64,000 nt of DNA. Source: Enoplosus armatus (taxonomy: Eukaryota > Chordata > Actinopteri > Centrarchiformes > Enoplosidae). Positions within the stretch are counted from its first letter, which is position 1. The number at the start of each line of letters is the position of its first letter. The position numbers and the translations under genes are program-made. The notes beneath the pieces were generated by a model. It saw only the letters and a list, made by a program, of their open reading frames with translations, did no database searches and was not told the DNA's origin. Of this stretch, positions 42,331 to 53,394 are shown piece by piece. The stretch lies in contig NC_092186.1 of NCBI RefSeq assembly GCF_043641665.1, forward strand, positions 15,308,001 through 15,372,000, given 5' to 3'.

Positions 42331-43395
42331 AACTGAGTATAAATTTGTGCATCGTTCAAATAGCATATAAAACATAAATATTTCCTTACTTCAAAGAGAA
42401 GGATTTCTACTTCAGTACTTTTCTACATGTGGGGTTTTAGTAATGTCAGGAGAAAACTGGATTGCAGTTTTTGCAATACTATTGTTTTTATACATACAGC
42501 AGTGGGGTCTGTAGGACCCCAGACAATGAGGGCCAATGTCAACAAAACACATGAGTTAAACTTGTATAATGGCACAGTATAATACAATATGGATGTACTT
42601 TACATTTGTAATTATAAGGGCACGTACAGTGTAGACATGCTATGAAAACACCTTTCATATCGAGCATATGGCAGGTTGTGTGCAGTCCGTTCCATGCTTG
42701 GTAATTAAACTTTAAGCGCCTTCATTAAAATTCTGCTCGCGAGCACGGCCTGGAGAGCAACAATAGCAAATGTCATGTTTCCTCGCTGCCAGCATTATAT
42801 AAACGCTGCACAGGCCGACAACAGCAGTGGTGGCTTACCCTTTCTATGGGACAAAACTGGTTTTCACCTCCAAATTATGAAGCATTGGTTGGCAAATTGC
42901 AGCCAGCTGCACCTGGAGTATCGAGGCTTCAGGGTACCAATAATGAATTGGATGTAACCTATTCTGCAGCTGCACTGGCAAGCCTACAAATTGGTGCATC
43001 ACAGACAAGGTGATTACCATTTTCATGGTTTGGAAAGTGAGATAAGCAATAACGGTTCAGCAATTATCGTTTGGGACACATCCATTGGGTTCCTCTCAGC
43101 CCAGCTCATCTCAGTCGTGACTACAGGACTCATTCAGTGAGATTACATGCACTGTTAACCTGGTCATCCCTCTGTAGTAATCTGATTTACATTAAATATA
43201 ATGTAAATATGAAATGTTTTTTAAGAGTACATGACAAAAACTTACTTTAACAGCAGTGCAGAGGAAATAAAGATGTTTGTATTGTGTTTTCTTGTAGTAG
43301 TAAAAGCCCTACACACCTATGGTCCACTCACACAGATGTTTTCACTTATCATGCCTGATAAGACCTCTTCTGAAGGTGCGGTCACACCAGATTTC

Positions 43396-43490
43396 AAGCA
43401 AGCAAAGTTTATTTATATAGCACCTTTCACAGTCACCAGTCACAAAGTGCTTCTCACTCCCCATTCATTTCTATGATCAACATAGCTTCC
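43396..43490. repeat. Dispersed fish repeat fragment
   Basis: Contains aagtttatttatatagcacc followed by tttcacagtcaccagtcaca, a common teleost repeat segment. Confidence 0.55.
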
Positions 43491-45057
43491 AGTCGCGAAT
43501 TAAACCTGCAGGAACACCATTGGATTTAAATTGCTCTCCAATGTCAAGCCAGCTTGAAAGATGGGGTGGTATTTACCCCTCATGCAGGAAATATTGATTG
43601 TTTATACTCTTCATGGATGGCAAAATAAAACATGCAGCAGAGAATGAGGGATGCTGCTCGGCTGAAGTAAGTGCAAGGACAGTGACAGTTTAATGATGAG
43701 TTGCATAATTTGAAGAATGATTAGCCTGCTAATCAAGGCGAAATCTGGTTTGACCGGTCTGTACACCCAAGTTTGACTAAAACTTCAACTAAAACTGGTT
43801 TCCACAGCTCAACAGTAAAATTCAAACACATACATACCACTGTATTCTCTCTCACTACAGAGCCTGTACCCTCAGTGCGCCATCAGTCAAATGCTCTGAA
43901 AAAACGCGCCTCTGCAGGCAACAGAGCAATTACTAAGACATTTAAAATGCCAGTTTGGTTTCATAAATATGGTTGTGGGTTGGGGGAGAAAGCTCATTGC
44001 AGACCAGCTGTGTGCAAAGACAGGTTTTACAGTAACCAGATAATTATAGTGCATGTAAAAACATTCTCCCATTTCTTGCCTTACACTGATTTTTTTCCAG
44101 TTACGGTGTTTTGTGTGTGCATACAAACGTAGCAATGTTATTGTGTGATGAATAGTTCAGCAACATACCTTCATTGCTAGCCTATCAGCTTGATGCTGTC
44201 TTTTTAAATATGATTCTCTCTGCCTTCAGTACGTTCATGCTACTGTTATGTGTGCCCTCCACCTCCCCATCACTGTCCAGTCTCTGCAGATTCATCAGCT
44301 TCATCATTTCATCAGTCATCAGACATCAGTCTCAGTAGAGTCATCAGCCTCCACCACCAGTGTCTGGACTCCATGGGGAGATTTATCTTGGTGCTTTTCA
44401 GGGCAGTCACCCCTCGATTACCAAATCTCCCTATGGAGTCTAAACATCAAAGACTTTCTGTCGAGACTTAATTATCTCATGTCATCTGTTTTAATAAACA
44501 TTATCTTAACTTCATTCAGTTGTCTCTCCTGATTGAAATACCAATTGTCAAACATCACTAGCACAAGTAACTAGGAATCAGTTCGCAAAGAGCAGCCATT
44601 GGGCCTGACAAAAAGTATATAGTACATGACTGAATGTGGTCAAGAGAGTAAAAAAATAAATAAAATAAGACTCAAATAGTTTCTCTGTACTCTTCATGTA
44701 AACACAAGTACAAATTCTTGAAACTGTTAAAAAGGCTGCAACATCTCTAACATCTGAGTGGCTCAAAACACATTTGAATCACTTCAGTGAGCCTATGTCA
44801 AGATGCAGTGAATAAATGACGTGCTGCAAAGGAGCACAAATGTGTGTTATCTTCCTAAAATGACACACAGTGTTAATGTTAAAACCCATTTTTGCAATGC
44901 AGGGACGTGTCAGTATAGAGACACTGGTGTCATCTGTATCATGACCAAAGGGCTGAACTTCCCTTAATGTTAACATGCCGGGGACTCTTGTAGACATTAT
45001 GATGGGAGTTTCATGCTGAGTGAGAGCCTGAACTGTCTTGTCTGTTTGCCCTTACAG
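43491..45057 (+). other. pex5l: Sequence leading into pex5l exon A, no other exon seen
   Basis: Presumed intron. A stretch at about 44240-44530 (attcatcagcttcatcattt, then gttttaataaacattatc) looks like part of a repeat or old retrocopy, but I cannot assign it. Confidence 0.6.
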
Positions 45058-45169
45058 CTGGTGAGTGAGCAACAAGAGAGCCGCCCGCTTCTGAGCCCTT
45101 CCATCGACGATTTCCTCTGCGAGACCAAGTGTGATGGGGTCTCCCGCCCAGTGACTTCCAACACAGCTG
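45058..45169 (+). CDS. pex5l: pex5l exon A (human exon 4 equivalent), partial CDS
   Basis: The acceptor is tgtttgcccttacag and the donor is G|GTACAG. The 112 nt are read from phase 0 and encode 37 codons plus one base. The peptide starts LVSEQQESRPLLSPSIDDF and continues FLCETK...RPVTSNTA, nearly the same as mammalian PEX5L. In mammals this exon can be joined directly to first exon 1a (isoform 1a-4) or to exon 3; its phase-0 start fits both. ESRPLL fits the acidic dileucine pattern [DE]xxxLL used by AP-2 clathrin adaptors, in keeping with the known trafficking role of TRIP8b N-terminal variants. A Tc1-like element begins 66 bp after the donor. Confidence 0.92.
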
Positions 45170-45235
45170 GTACAGTACAGTCATTTTTCAGTCTGCAAAA
45201 AAGTCTGTCTAACTGATGACTTGCAAAAATACATA

Positions 45236-45452
45236 CAGTGCATCCGGAAAGTATTCACGGCGCTTCACTTTTTCCACATTTTGTTATGTTACACCCTTAT
45301 TCCAAAATGGATTAAATTAATTTTTTTCCTCAAAATTCTACACACAACACCCCATAATGACAATGTGAAAAAAGTTTTTTTGAAATTTTTGCAAATTTAT
45401 TAAAAATAAAAAACTAAGAAATCACATGTACATAAGTATTCACAGCCTTTGC
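45236..45452 (+). repeat. Left terminal inverted repeat of sense Tc1-like element
   Basis: About 217 bp from cagtgcatcc to cacagcctttgc. It pairs with 46655-46872, with only scattered mismatches. An outer and an inner copy of an aagtattcac motif mark the likely transposase-binding sites. Confidence 0.93.
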
Positions 45453-45613
45453 CATGAAGCTCAAAATTGAGCTCAGGTGCATCCTGTTTCCACTGATCAT
45501 CCTTGAGATGTTTCTGCAGCTTAATTGGAGTCCACCTGTGGTAAATTCAGTTGATTGGACATGATTTGGAAAGGCACACACCTGTCTATATAAGGTCCCA
45601 CAGTTGACAGTGC

Positions 45614-46654
45614 ATGTCAGAGCACAAACCAAGCATGAAGTCAAAGGAATTGTCTGTAGACCTCCGAGACAGGATTGTATCGAGGCACAAATCTGGGGAA
45701 GGTTACAGAAAAATTTCTGCTGCTTTGAAGGTCCCAATGAGCACAGTGGCCTCCATCATCCGTAAGTGGAAGAAGTTCGGAACCACCAGGACTCTTCCTA
45801 GAGCTGGCCGGCCATCTAAACTGAGTAATCGGGGGAGAAGGGCCTTAGTCAGGGAGGTGACCAAGAACCCGATGGTCACTCTGTCAGAGCTCCAGAGTTC
45901 CTCTGTGGAGAGAGGAGAACCTTCCAGAAGGACAACCATCTCTGCAGCAATCCACCAATCAGGCCTGTATGGTAGAGTGGCCAGACGGAAGCCACTCCTT
46001 AGTAAAAGGCACATAGCAGCCCGCCTGGAGTTTGCCAAAAGGCACCTGAAGGACTCTCAGACCATGAGAAACAAAATTCTCTGGTCTGATGAGACAAAGA
46101 TTGAACTCTTTGGTGTGAATGCCAGGCGTCACGTTTGGAGGAAACCAGGCACCGCTCATCACCAGGCCAATACCATCCCTACAGTGAAGCATGGTGGTGG
46201 CAGCATCATGCTGTGGGGATGTTTTTCAGCGGCAGGAACTGGGAGACTAGTCAGGATAGAGGGAAAGATGAATGCAGCAAAGTACAGAGACATCCTGGAT
46301 GAAAACCTGCTCCAGAGCGCTCTTGACCTCAGACTGGGGCGACGGTTTATCTTTCAGCAGGACAACGACCCTAAGCACACAGCCAAGATATCAAAGGAGT
46401 GGCTTCAGGACAACTCTGTGAATGTCCTTGAGTGGCCCAGCCAGAGCCCAGACTTGAATCCGATTGAACATCTCTGGAGAGATCTGAAAATGGCTGTGCA
46501 CCGACGCTTCCCATCCAACCTGATGGAGCTTGAGAGGTGCTGCAAAGAGGAATGGGTGAAACTGCCCAAAGATAGGTGTGCCAAGCTTGTGGCATCATAT
46601 TCAAAAAGACTTGAGGCTGTAATTGCTGCCAAAGGTGCATCAACAAAGTATTGA
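45614..46654 (+). CDS. Tc1-family transposase, 346 aa, apparently intact
   Basis: Cut-and-paste transposase that binds the terminal repeats and integrates at TA. Residues about 10-55 and 65-125 form the paired-like N-terminal DNA-binding region (two helix-turn-helix units), with a GRPSKLS basic linker at 65-71. The DDE catalytic domain follows: D159 in [13 protein letters not shown]250 in [11 protein letters not shown] and E285 in [11 protein letters not shown], with 34 residues between D250 and E285 (DD34E). The glycine-rich [14 protein letters not shown] motif is at about 192-205. Length (346 aa) is normal for the family and no stop or frameshift is present. The first ATG (MSEHKPSMKS) is used; a second in-frame ATG at residue 8 is an alternative start. 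The stop abuts the right inverted repeat. Confidence 0.95.
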   Translation: MSEHKPSMKSKELSVDLRDRIVSRHKSGEGYRKISAALKVPMSTVASIIRKWKKFGTTRTLPRAGRPSKLSNRGRRALVREVTKNPMVTLSELQSSSVERGEPSRRTTISAAIHQSGLYGRVARRKPLLSKRHIAARLEFAKRHLKDSQTMRNKILWSDETKIELFGVNARRHVWRKPGTAHHQANTIPTVKHGGGSIMLWGCFSAAGTGRLVRIEGKMNAAKYRDILDENLLQSALDLRLGRRFIFQQDNDPKHTAKISKEWLQDNSVNVLEWPSQSPDLNPIEHLWRDLKMAVHRRFPSNLMELERCCKEEWVKLPKDRCAKLVASYSKRLEAVIAAKGASTKY

Positions 46655-46872
46655 GCAAAGGCTGTGAATACTTATGTACATGTGATTTCTCAGGTTTTTT
46701 ATTTTTAATAAATTTGCAAAAATCTCAAATAAACTTTTTTCACGTTGTCATTATGGGGTGTTGTGTGTAGAATTTTGAGGAAAAAAATGAATTTAATCCA
46801 TTTTGGTATAAGGCTGCAACATAACAAAATGTGGAAAAAGTGAAGCGCTGTGAATACTTTCCGGATGCACTG
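46655..46872 (-). repeat. Right terminal inverted repeat of sense Tc1-like element
   Basis: About 218 bp, the reverse complement of the left repeat. It begins directly after the transposase stop codon and ends ggatgcactg before the TA duplication. Confidence 0.93.
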
Positions 46873-47045
46873 TAGGTGACTACCCAGTACTACAAGTAAT
46901 TTTTAATTTGCTGTTTAAGATGCTGTTTAATCATTAAGGCCAGGCTCTATGTCAAAATATTAATATGGAATACAAATGTACAATTACCCTGCAGTATATA
47001 GAGGACAAGCTCTTTGATACCATACTGTGGCTGTTAACATGTGAG

Positions 47046-47488
47046 TAGTCTCACCAGATGTAGGCTGCGGGGATAAATCTGGCAACTATTTCTTCTTCAT
47101 TCTCCTCCCCTTTCACGAACTGCGCGTTACTGTTTTCAAAGTTCACGGCTTTAACGGGTCCAGTGAGCTCCTCCAGAGCTAAGGTATCGGGAGGCCACCG
47201 ATGATCAAGTTATGTTCGTCTTTTTTAACAGCAAACGTTGTAAAATCACATCATCACAGTCTACAAATGTCATTTATTTTATGTGGTGTTTCTTTAGTGG
47301 GGACTGAACTATTTTAATGCCAGGGCTCGCATCCCAAAGTGCAAATGTTCCACCAAAACAAGTTCCCCCAGACACTATTTTGCAACTGTACCGTCCCTGC
47401 ATCCTGGGCTTAGCCCCACCCAAGACGACTGTGATTGGTTTAAAGAAATCAACAATCCAGAGCGTATAGAGACAGGTCTGCGAGACTA
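47046..47488. mobile_element. Short non-autonomous DNA transposon with target duplication
   Basis: The left end TAGTCTCACCAGA and the right end (read inward) TAGTCTCGCAGACC form imperfect terminal repeats. The flanks acatgtgag (47037-47045) and acacgtgag (47489-47497) form an 8-9 bp target duplication with one mismatch. The internal text, including gtgattggtttaaagaaat, belongs to a repeat I recognise as common in percomorph fish. Duplication length suggests the hAT group. No coding capacity. Confidence 0.7.
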
Positions 47489-48689
47489 ACACGTGAGAGA
47501 CTTGAAACTCACATTTGATGTTGCTTATTAGTTTTTATTAACCATGGCAACAATACTGGAGAGAATGTGTTTTATTCGGCTGTGCTACGTGTCTATTAAA
47601 TCAACATCATACCAATGACCACTTTTACCAACAAAACAAAGAGTAGCTTTATTATCTGATGTTTCTGACAGAGGTTTACATGCAGAACAAAACAAAGCTC
47701 TCTAGCAGCAACACAAGTTTGATTTGCAACCAATAATGCATGGCTGCCTCCACAACAATTCACTGTATATCTGAAGTACATAATTAAACAGGATGTGTCC
47801 TGCCATTTATGTGCTTGATTTAGAAAGGGATCAACAATGGACAATGCAATACCAATTCTAATGGTCTTTCCTTCCTGTTTGTCAGCTAATGAGTTGATGT
47901 GGGTGTCCATGTTCTCTTTCTCTCTTTAGTCAGGTTTCCATCCAAATGTAGCGCACATTTTAACCAAGCTTCCAGAAATTTGAAACAGAAAATACCAACT
48001 AATGTTTCTATCCACTACTGTAATCTGAATATTATGCATTGGGCACATCAAGATAAACAGTTGATGGCGCTAATCAGTCGAGGAAACCACTGCCAAAGAG
48101 GGCACAACAAGATGACGTAATTAAAAGAGCACGAGTTAAACCTCATTTCTGTTTGTTTCAAGTACACATTTGAGTAACATCTTGACATCAGGAGAGCACA
48201 TGTGAACTTATACTCATACTTTCATTCTGCCAATAAACTAAAGATCAACTAGGTCAAAGTACGTGTTGAGGAATTGAATGTTCTGACTTTAACAGATGCC
48301 AAGTGCCATCTTGGTTTCCACATGGATGGGACCTTGATCACTGAGCTGTACCATCTTTTGAATGACGATTTGCAGAACCAGATTGCACAGCTGACATGTG
48401 TCATCTCCAAACTGGCCACTGACTGTGCTGATTCAGCCAGGCAAAGTATGGGGGGATATTGAGGCAAAGTCTCCACCTTCTGTCTCCCCAATGCCTCCTG
48501 CTGCTCCCGCTGACAATGATGGCCTAACATAATTGGTCATGAATCTCAAAATTCCCAAAATGGTTAAATCCTGTCTAAATTTTAGTCTATGTGCAATATT
48601 GTAAAATGCATGTGTCATTTAAAAGCAAAGGTTTTAGAAAAACCTTGAACTCATGAAATCATCAGTGCCAAGTGGTATAATATCGGCCC

Positions 48690-48825
48690 TCCCTGTAAGC
48701 AGTTTTCACGTTCTCCACATGTTCACTTGGGTTTCGTCCAGCTGCTCTGATTTCCTACCACAGTGTAAAGACATGCAGGTGAAGTGGATGTTAGGTGTGA
48801 TTGTCTGTCAATCTGTTTTCACACT
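48690..48825. repeat. Dispersed fish repeat fragment
   Basis: Runs from cacgttctccacatgttc through gatttcctaccacagtgtaa to agacatgcaggt and ggtgtgattgtctgtc, a decayed copy of a repeat very common in teleost intergenic DNA. Confidence 0.6.
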
Positions 48826-49129
48826 CTGATGGACCTGGCAGAGATTCCAGCACTGAATAACACTGAACAGGAATTAGCAAACAAAGCAAATCCATGATGA
48901 ATGATAATTACCAGCTCAAATATGCTAATCCACATGAAACCTACATCATGTTGTGCTCTCTCTCTGGCGTGCAGTTTTTCTTTCGTCTGATTTTGAGGTT
49001 GATGATTATTTTTGCCTGTTGATGGGTTTAGAAACACACTAGTCACATAAATGTCTATTCAAATGTTCAATTTTAGTAAGAAGATTAGTTTGCAACTATA
49101 AAGCAAGTGTAACCGCGCTCAGCTACACT

Positions 49130-49720
49130 TCGCTGTAACTGGCCGGTTCTATCAACCCCTCGACTCTGCGTTGTGTAAATAATGATGATGAGGAGACTGG
49201 TTTCTCTTTTTGGGCCGCCGTTTAATATCTGAACGGGAACAAAACATGTACCGGTCAGTTTCTTAGTTGGCTCGATTCAGGCAGCTCACACACAGCACAC
49301 TACAAAAGATCAACAAATTATTTTAACATTGATGCTAGCTACCTAGCTAACTTAACGGGTGTGTTATACCGTTAATTGTACACTTAAAAAGTACAGTAAC
49401 CCATTTGTAACTCTTCTAATTAATGTTTCCGTAACCCACAGTGCATATATGTTCATATGGCGGACATATAGACATTAATACACCACATTTGCCTACAGTG
49501 CTGTGCACAGCAACCTACCGCGGGCATGTCTCTCACAACTGGCAATGCCTCTAAGGTGCCAGTGGCATTTACCACCCCTGAGAGAGGGCGCCCTTGAGCC
49601 AACAAATCTACATGAAATAGCAAGTGGAATCAGATCATACAGACTCTGTTACACAAGTAATCAGCTAGTTGCCCCTGTTGAGAAGTGTCCTTCCCACTCT
49701 GGTTAGGATATCCATCACTA
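49130..49720. repeat. Probable dispersed fish repeat
   Basis: A stretch including gaacgggaacaaaacatgta and agatcatacagactctgtta, which I recognise as recurrent in teleost genomes. Ends and class are not defined. Confidence 0.4.
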
Positions 49721-50214
49721 CCCATTTCCAGATGTATAGACTGAAACTCATCTATTCAAGAAGGGCCTCTCATCACCATCCCCCCGCTGCATAAAATCCC
49801 CTCTCCTCATTACCACACAATCTCCTTTTGTCTGCACTTTGCTCCAACATGCTGGTTCAATAGTCACAGGAATACTCTAAAGATACAACCGTTCTCACCT
49901 TTGATCTCTTCACTGCTTATTGCTTGAGATTATAGTGATCAATTAAAGATTCATCTCTTCGTCCTTGAAACTTATCGTTACCAAATGTTGTCTTATTAGG
50001 AAACGTCCAACTGACCATTAGGTACATCCTTCCCCTGAACAGCGTTTGTCCAATCATAGCTTTACAACCGTTACTAAGCAAGCTTTGGATTTGGATTTCA
50101 GAGCACTGCTCTAGTAAAGATGATACATGGTATACAAAGAGTTTAGAGGCTCAGGTCTTATTTATCGCCATCCAAAAAACAAAAAAACAAAAGCTAAAAA
50201 AACAGCGTGGTTGT

Positions 50215-50965
50215 CTGCTCAATCACTAGCTGCAAACGTTAGCTTGCCCAGCCAACTTGCTTCCTACCTCCAGTGGTAACTGCTACTCTCAAGACCAAAG
50301 AACATGTCATTAGCTAGCTACATTATTTTGTGGTGTTAAAGGTTACGTTAGAAAAAGCCCTGTTCAGGACTGGCACATCCATTGTGTGCTATTTCCCCCA
50401 CTGCATGGGGGTTGGCTAACACAGCTAACACAGCAGCTCTGTCTTGCTCTGTTGGGTTTAGGGAAGTTTACACTCCAGCAACCTCAGCTGAACTTGTTAC
50501 CCAAGATAAACGTTACATTTAGCAAACTCATCAGTTAATCCTGATCCTCAAACCTTTTTCTCTTGTAAAACTGAAACATACTGTTTGAAAATACAAACAA
50601 TATATAATATATGTAACCTCTGCATGGCTTGTCTGTAGTAAGCACCCAAGCAGGGTTGCGTAGCCTTCAAGTTCCTGTTAAGGACCCTTTCAGGGATCTT
50701 GTTTTAAAATAAGTCAACCAGAGACAGCATAAGCTCATGTTAATTAGCTTTTTAGAGCTGATAAAATCTCCTAGTTGTCCATTCAGCTGGCAAAACCAAC
50801 AGTTACTGGCAGGAAATGAGAAGCCTGCTTTTGTCAGAAGTCAAGGACTCAATAATGACTACGAATTTTGAGCAGGAAAACTGCCACTGTTATCATTGTA
50901 AACTGCATTTTCTGTGCTATTTGAAAGGGCTTAGTGAACAATCAGTTAATGTCCATTTATTTGCT
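50215..50965 (+). repeat. Long dispersed repeat, copy 1
   Basis: Shares ordered blocks with 57180-58140 in the same orientation: catcattarctagctaca, aaagccctgttca, gggaagtttacact, a tactgtttgaaaatacaaac block, and further on gtcaaggac with attgtaaactgcat. The divergence is substantial. Flanking ends and class are not determined. Confidence 0.65.
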
Positions 50966-53184
50966 CACCATCAGTCCATTGGCCACAACGAAGCTACTCA
51001 TTATCCATTAGATAAATATACAGTATAAAATCCAGTTAAAATATCCAGTTATATGGAAAATTGTCTTTCCAGTCTCATCATTTCAAGTAGACTCGAAGGT
51101 GCCAAAACATTTTTGACATCATTGCCTTTTCATGAACAGCTTGTGTTTCTTTTTTATGCCGAAAACTCTTCAGGCAACCTTCCCCACGAGTGCGTCTCCC
51201 TTGATTTGTAATTGTACTTCTCATCTAAAGAGCACAAGGCATAGAAGACAAGCATACTCTCTAATTACGCAGAGATTTCAGTCAACAAATGCTCTCAGTT
51301 GGTTGTCATGAAACAGCAGCACGCCAATTATGCAGTCATGTGTCTGTAGTTTTGAGTTCGCATTGCACAAAAGACACAGTCAGGGTCTTTGGAAATGATG
51401 GAGAAACCTTTGTAGGATCCACAAATAACCAATGCATAAAAAGGCTTTTTTACCACTTCTCTCACCTGAACTTGACTTTGACAGTTTCCATCCCATGTGT
51501 TTAGTCTACAAGGTTTTCTTCAAACATATGTTCATAAAAATCCAGTGGCAATGACAAAGGTCATTAGAAATTCCCAGATTATTGCATGTTAACATAGAAA
51601 AGAACTCCGTTCCAGCAGCCAGATGTGCTTCATGTACAATATGTGAATTACAGTGACAACGTAATGTGACTCTACATGTATAATGGATTTAGGCAATATG
51701 ACCAGTAGTAAAAATGCACTTCATTACAATGATATGAGGGGAAAATGTCACCCAGAATTAGTAACATTTCTGTACATTTCACCCCGTTTGCTTTAGCTTT
51801 ATTTATTCATTTTCATTTACAGCAACACAACAGCCAGCAGCAGGACATAATGCTGATTTGAATCAAACCACCGCAAATCAAATTACTAACACAGAAAAAA
51901 TTCAATAAACAAGATGTGAAAGAAAAGTGGCTGTAATAAGAGAACAGAAAAATCAGCAGTGGGAAGAAAGTATAGGCAGTGTGGGTTTGAATTACAGTGA
52001 AAGACAGTGGATACAAACGCCTTCTGGAAATGAGAAAGCTTACATTCTGCTGCTACCTGAAGGTTATTAAGTAATACTTACTCAACTTAAACATCCCCTT
52101 CTTACTTGAAAACCTTTCAACACAGTTACAGAGTCTGCAGCCATGAAGCTGGATGACAGCACAGACAAAAGTTCAGCCCCCTGACAGAAGGCTCTGTCCT
52201 TCTTTGCCGCTCTACCAACCTGAGATTGAATTACTTAATTGACCAAACTGGAGCTCCTCAAGGGGCTGCCTTATCCTTATCAAACTGTGCAGCAGCCTGT
52301 AGTATATTTAGATTCTCTGAAAAGAGCAGCAGCACATTTTTTAGAAGTCCACCCAGGGGGCAATACCGTGACAGCTTAAGTACCATTGACAGCTCAACTC
52401 GCAGTGTCAGAAAATGTGTAGATCAAAATCAAAGCTTCACAATAAGTGAAACCTGTTGTTCTGCCTTATTACAAAGAAAGAAAAGTTTCCGAAATATGAT
52501 ACATGCTTGAAGAATCTCAAAAAACACTTGAGAGTGAACAAACTTGACCTAACCACATAATTAAATGTGTTAAAATGATTGAGATTTAAGAATAAAAATC
52601 ACTCAGAGGAAGTGAGAAAAAAAGAATAAAGTATGAGAGATTGAGCATTATAGGGGTCTTGAAGAATCCATTTACACCTGAATACTATAATGTGATACTC
52701 AGTAATAAATCATAAAATAGCATTGTGTGGCCACATTTCTAGTAAACTTTAAATTTGGAATTCACATGCAATTGATTCAACCAAATTTCACCAATATTAT
52801 TACCATTGATGGTAAAATTCAACAATTCAATAAAGTATCTATACATTTCAGTATATAAACTATATATTGAATCAAAATTCCATCAGTTGTGAAACCTGTT
52901 CAACTAAGAAGCCCTTCACATTTATAAAATCCCAGATAAGATTAAAGCATTTTCATGAACTAGCAGAGTCAACACAGAGTCATTACTGGTGCAATCTACA
53001 GTACTTTTGGCCGTTAATGTCCCTTGTGTGTGGAAGGTGTGAGCCTGTTGAGTGCTCTCTCCCAGGTGAGCATCACATTCACAAAAAAAATCCCAGTTAG
53101 AAATCATGAACCATAAACAAATGTACATTTATGCAATGCCTCTGTGAAATGAGGAAGGCTAAACTACTGTCATGTCCCTCACAG

Positions 53185-53394
53185 TTCTGTCTTCAACGCT
53201 GGACCTGCTGGATCTCAGTGAACCTGGCGACAGGAGGAACAGCAAGGACAGGAAGAGTCCGCTGTCGTCCCGGGGGAACAGCCAGAGGAACAACCCTCAC
53301 AGAAAGAAGACGGATGAGACGGAGTTGATCCAGGTGGAAGTTGAACACACAGGACCAAGCATGAGAACCCCAGAGAGGGCATCACTAGACTCAG
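53185..53394 (+). CDS. pex5l: pex5l exon B, partial CDS
   Basis: The acceptor is catgtccctcacag and the donor is CAG|GTAGAG. The 210 nt start and end in phase 1; the leading TT completes the valine codon begun in exon A. The translation begins VLSSTLDLLDLSEPGDRRN, matching the mammalian LDLLDLSEP block, then runs through a Ser/Lys/Arg-rich hydrophilic stretch (KDRKSPLSSRGNSQRNN, HRKKTDETELIQVEVE) ending RASLDS. LLDL resembles a clathrin-box motif. The central part is poorly conserved relative to mammals and has the composition of a disordered linker. No domain is recognisable in it. Confidence 0.9.

Larger units (their letters stand above)
45236..46872 (+). mobile_element. Complete Tc1-like DNA transposon (sense to pex5l)
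   Basis: This 1637-bp element is flanked by TA dinucleotides (45234-45235 and 46873-46874), the Tc1/mariner target duplication. It starts cagtgcatccggaaagtatt and ends with the reverse complement of nearly the same sequence. Inverted repeats of about 217 bp are close to identical and contain the short direct repeats typical of the IR/DR class (aagtattcac at the outer and inner ends). The single internal gene is an uninterrupted transposase. The termini match a Tc1 family widespread in teleosts that I also associate with reports of lamprey-fish transfer. It looks young and possibly still active. Confidence 0.96.
45170..53184 (+). other. pex5l: pex5l intron A-B (8015 bp)
   Basis: This GT-AG intron contains a complete Tc1-like element, a TIR/TSD element at 47046-47488, a small unassigned open stretch near 48.3 kb, a repeat copy near 48.7 kb, a probable dispersed repeat at 49.1-49.7 kb and the first of two long direct repeat copies at 50.2-51.0 kb. 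From about 51.0 to 53.18 kb it is AT-rich; I see no gene or clear repeat there. Confidence 0.85.
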
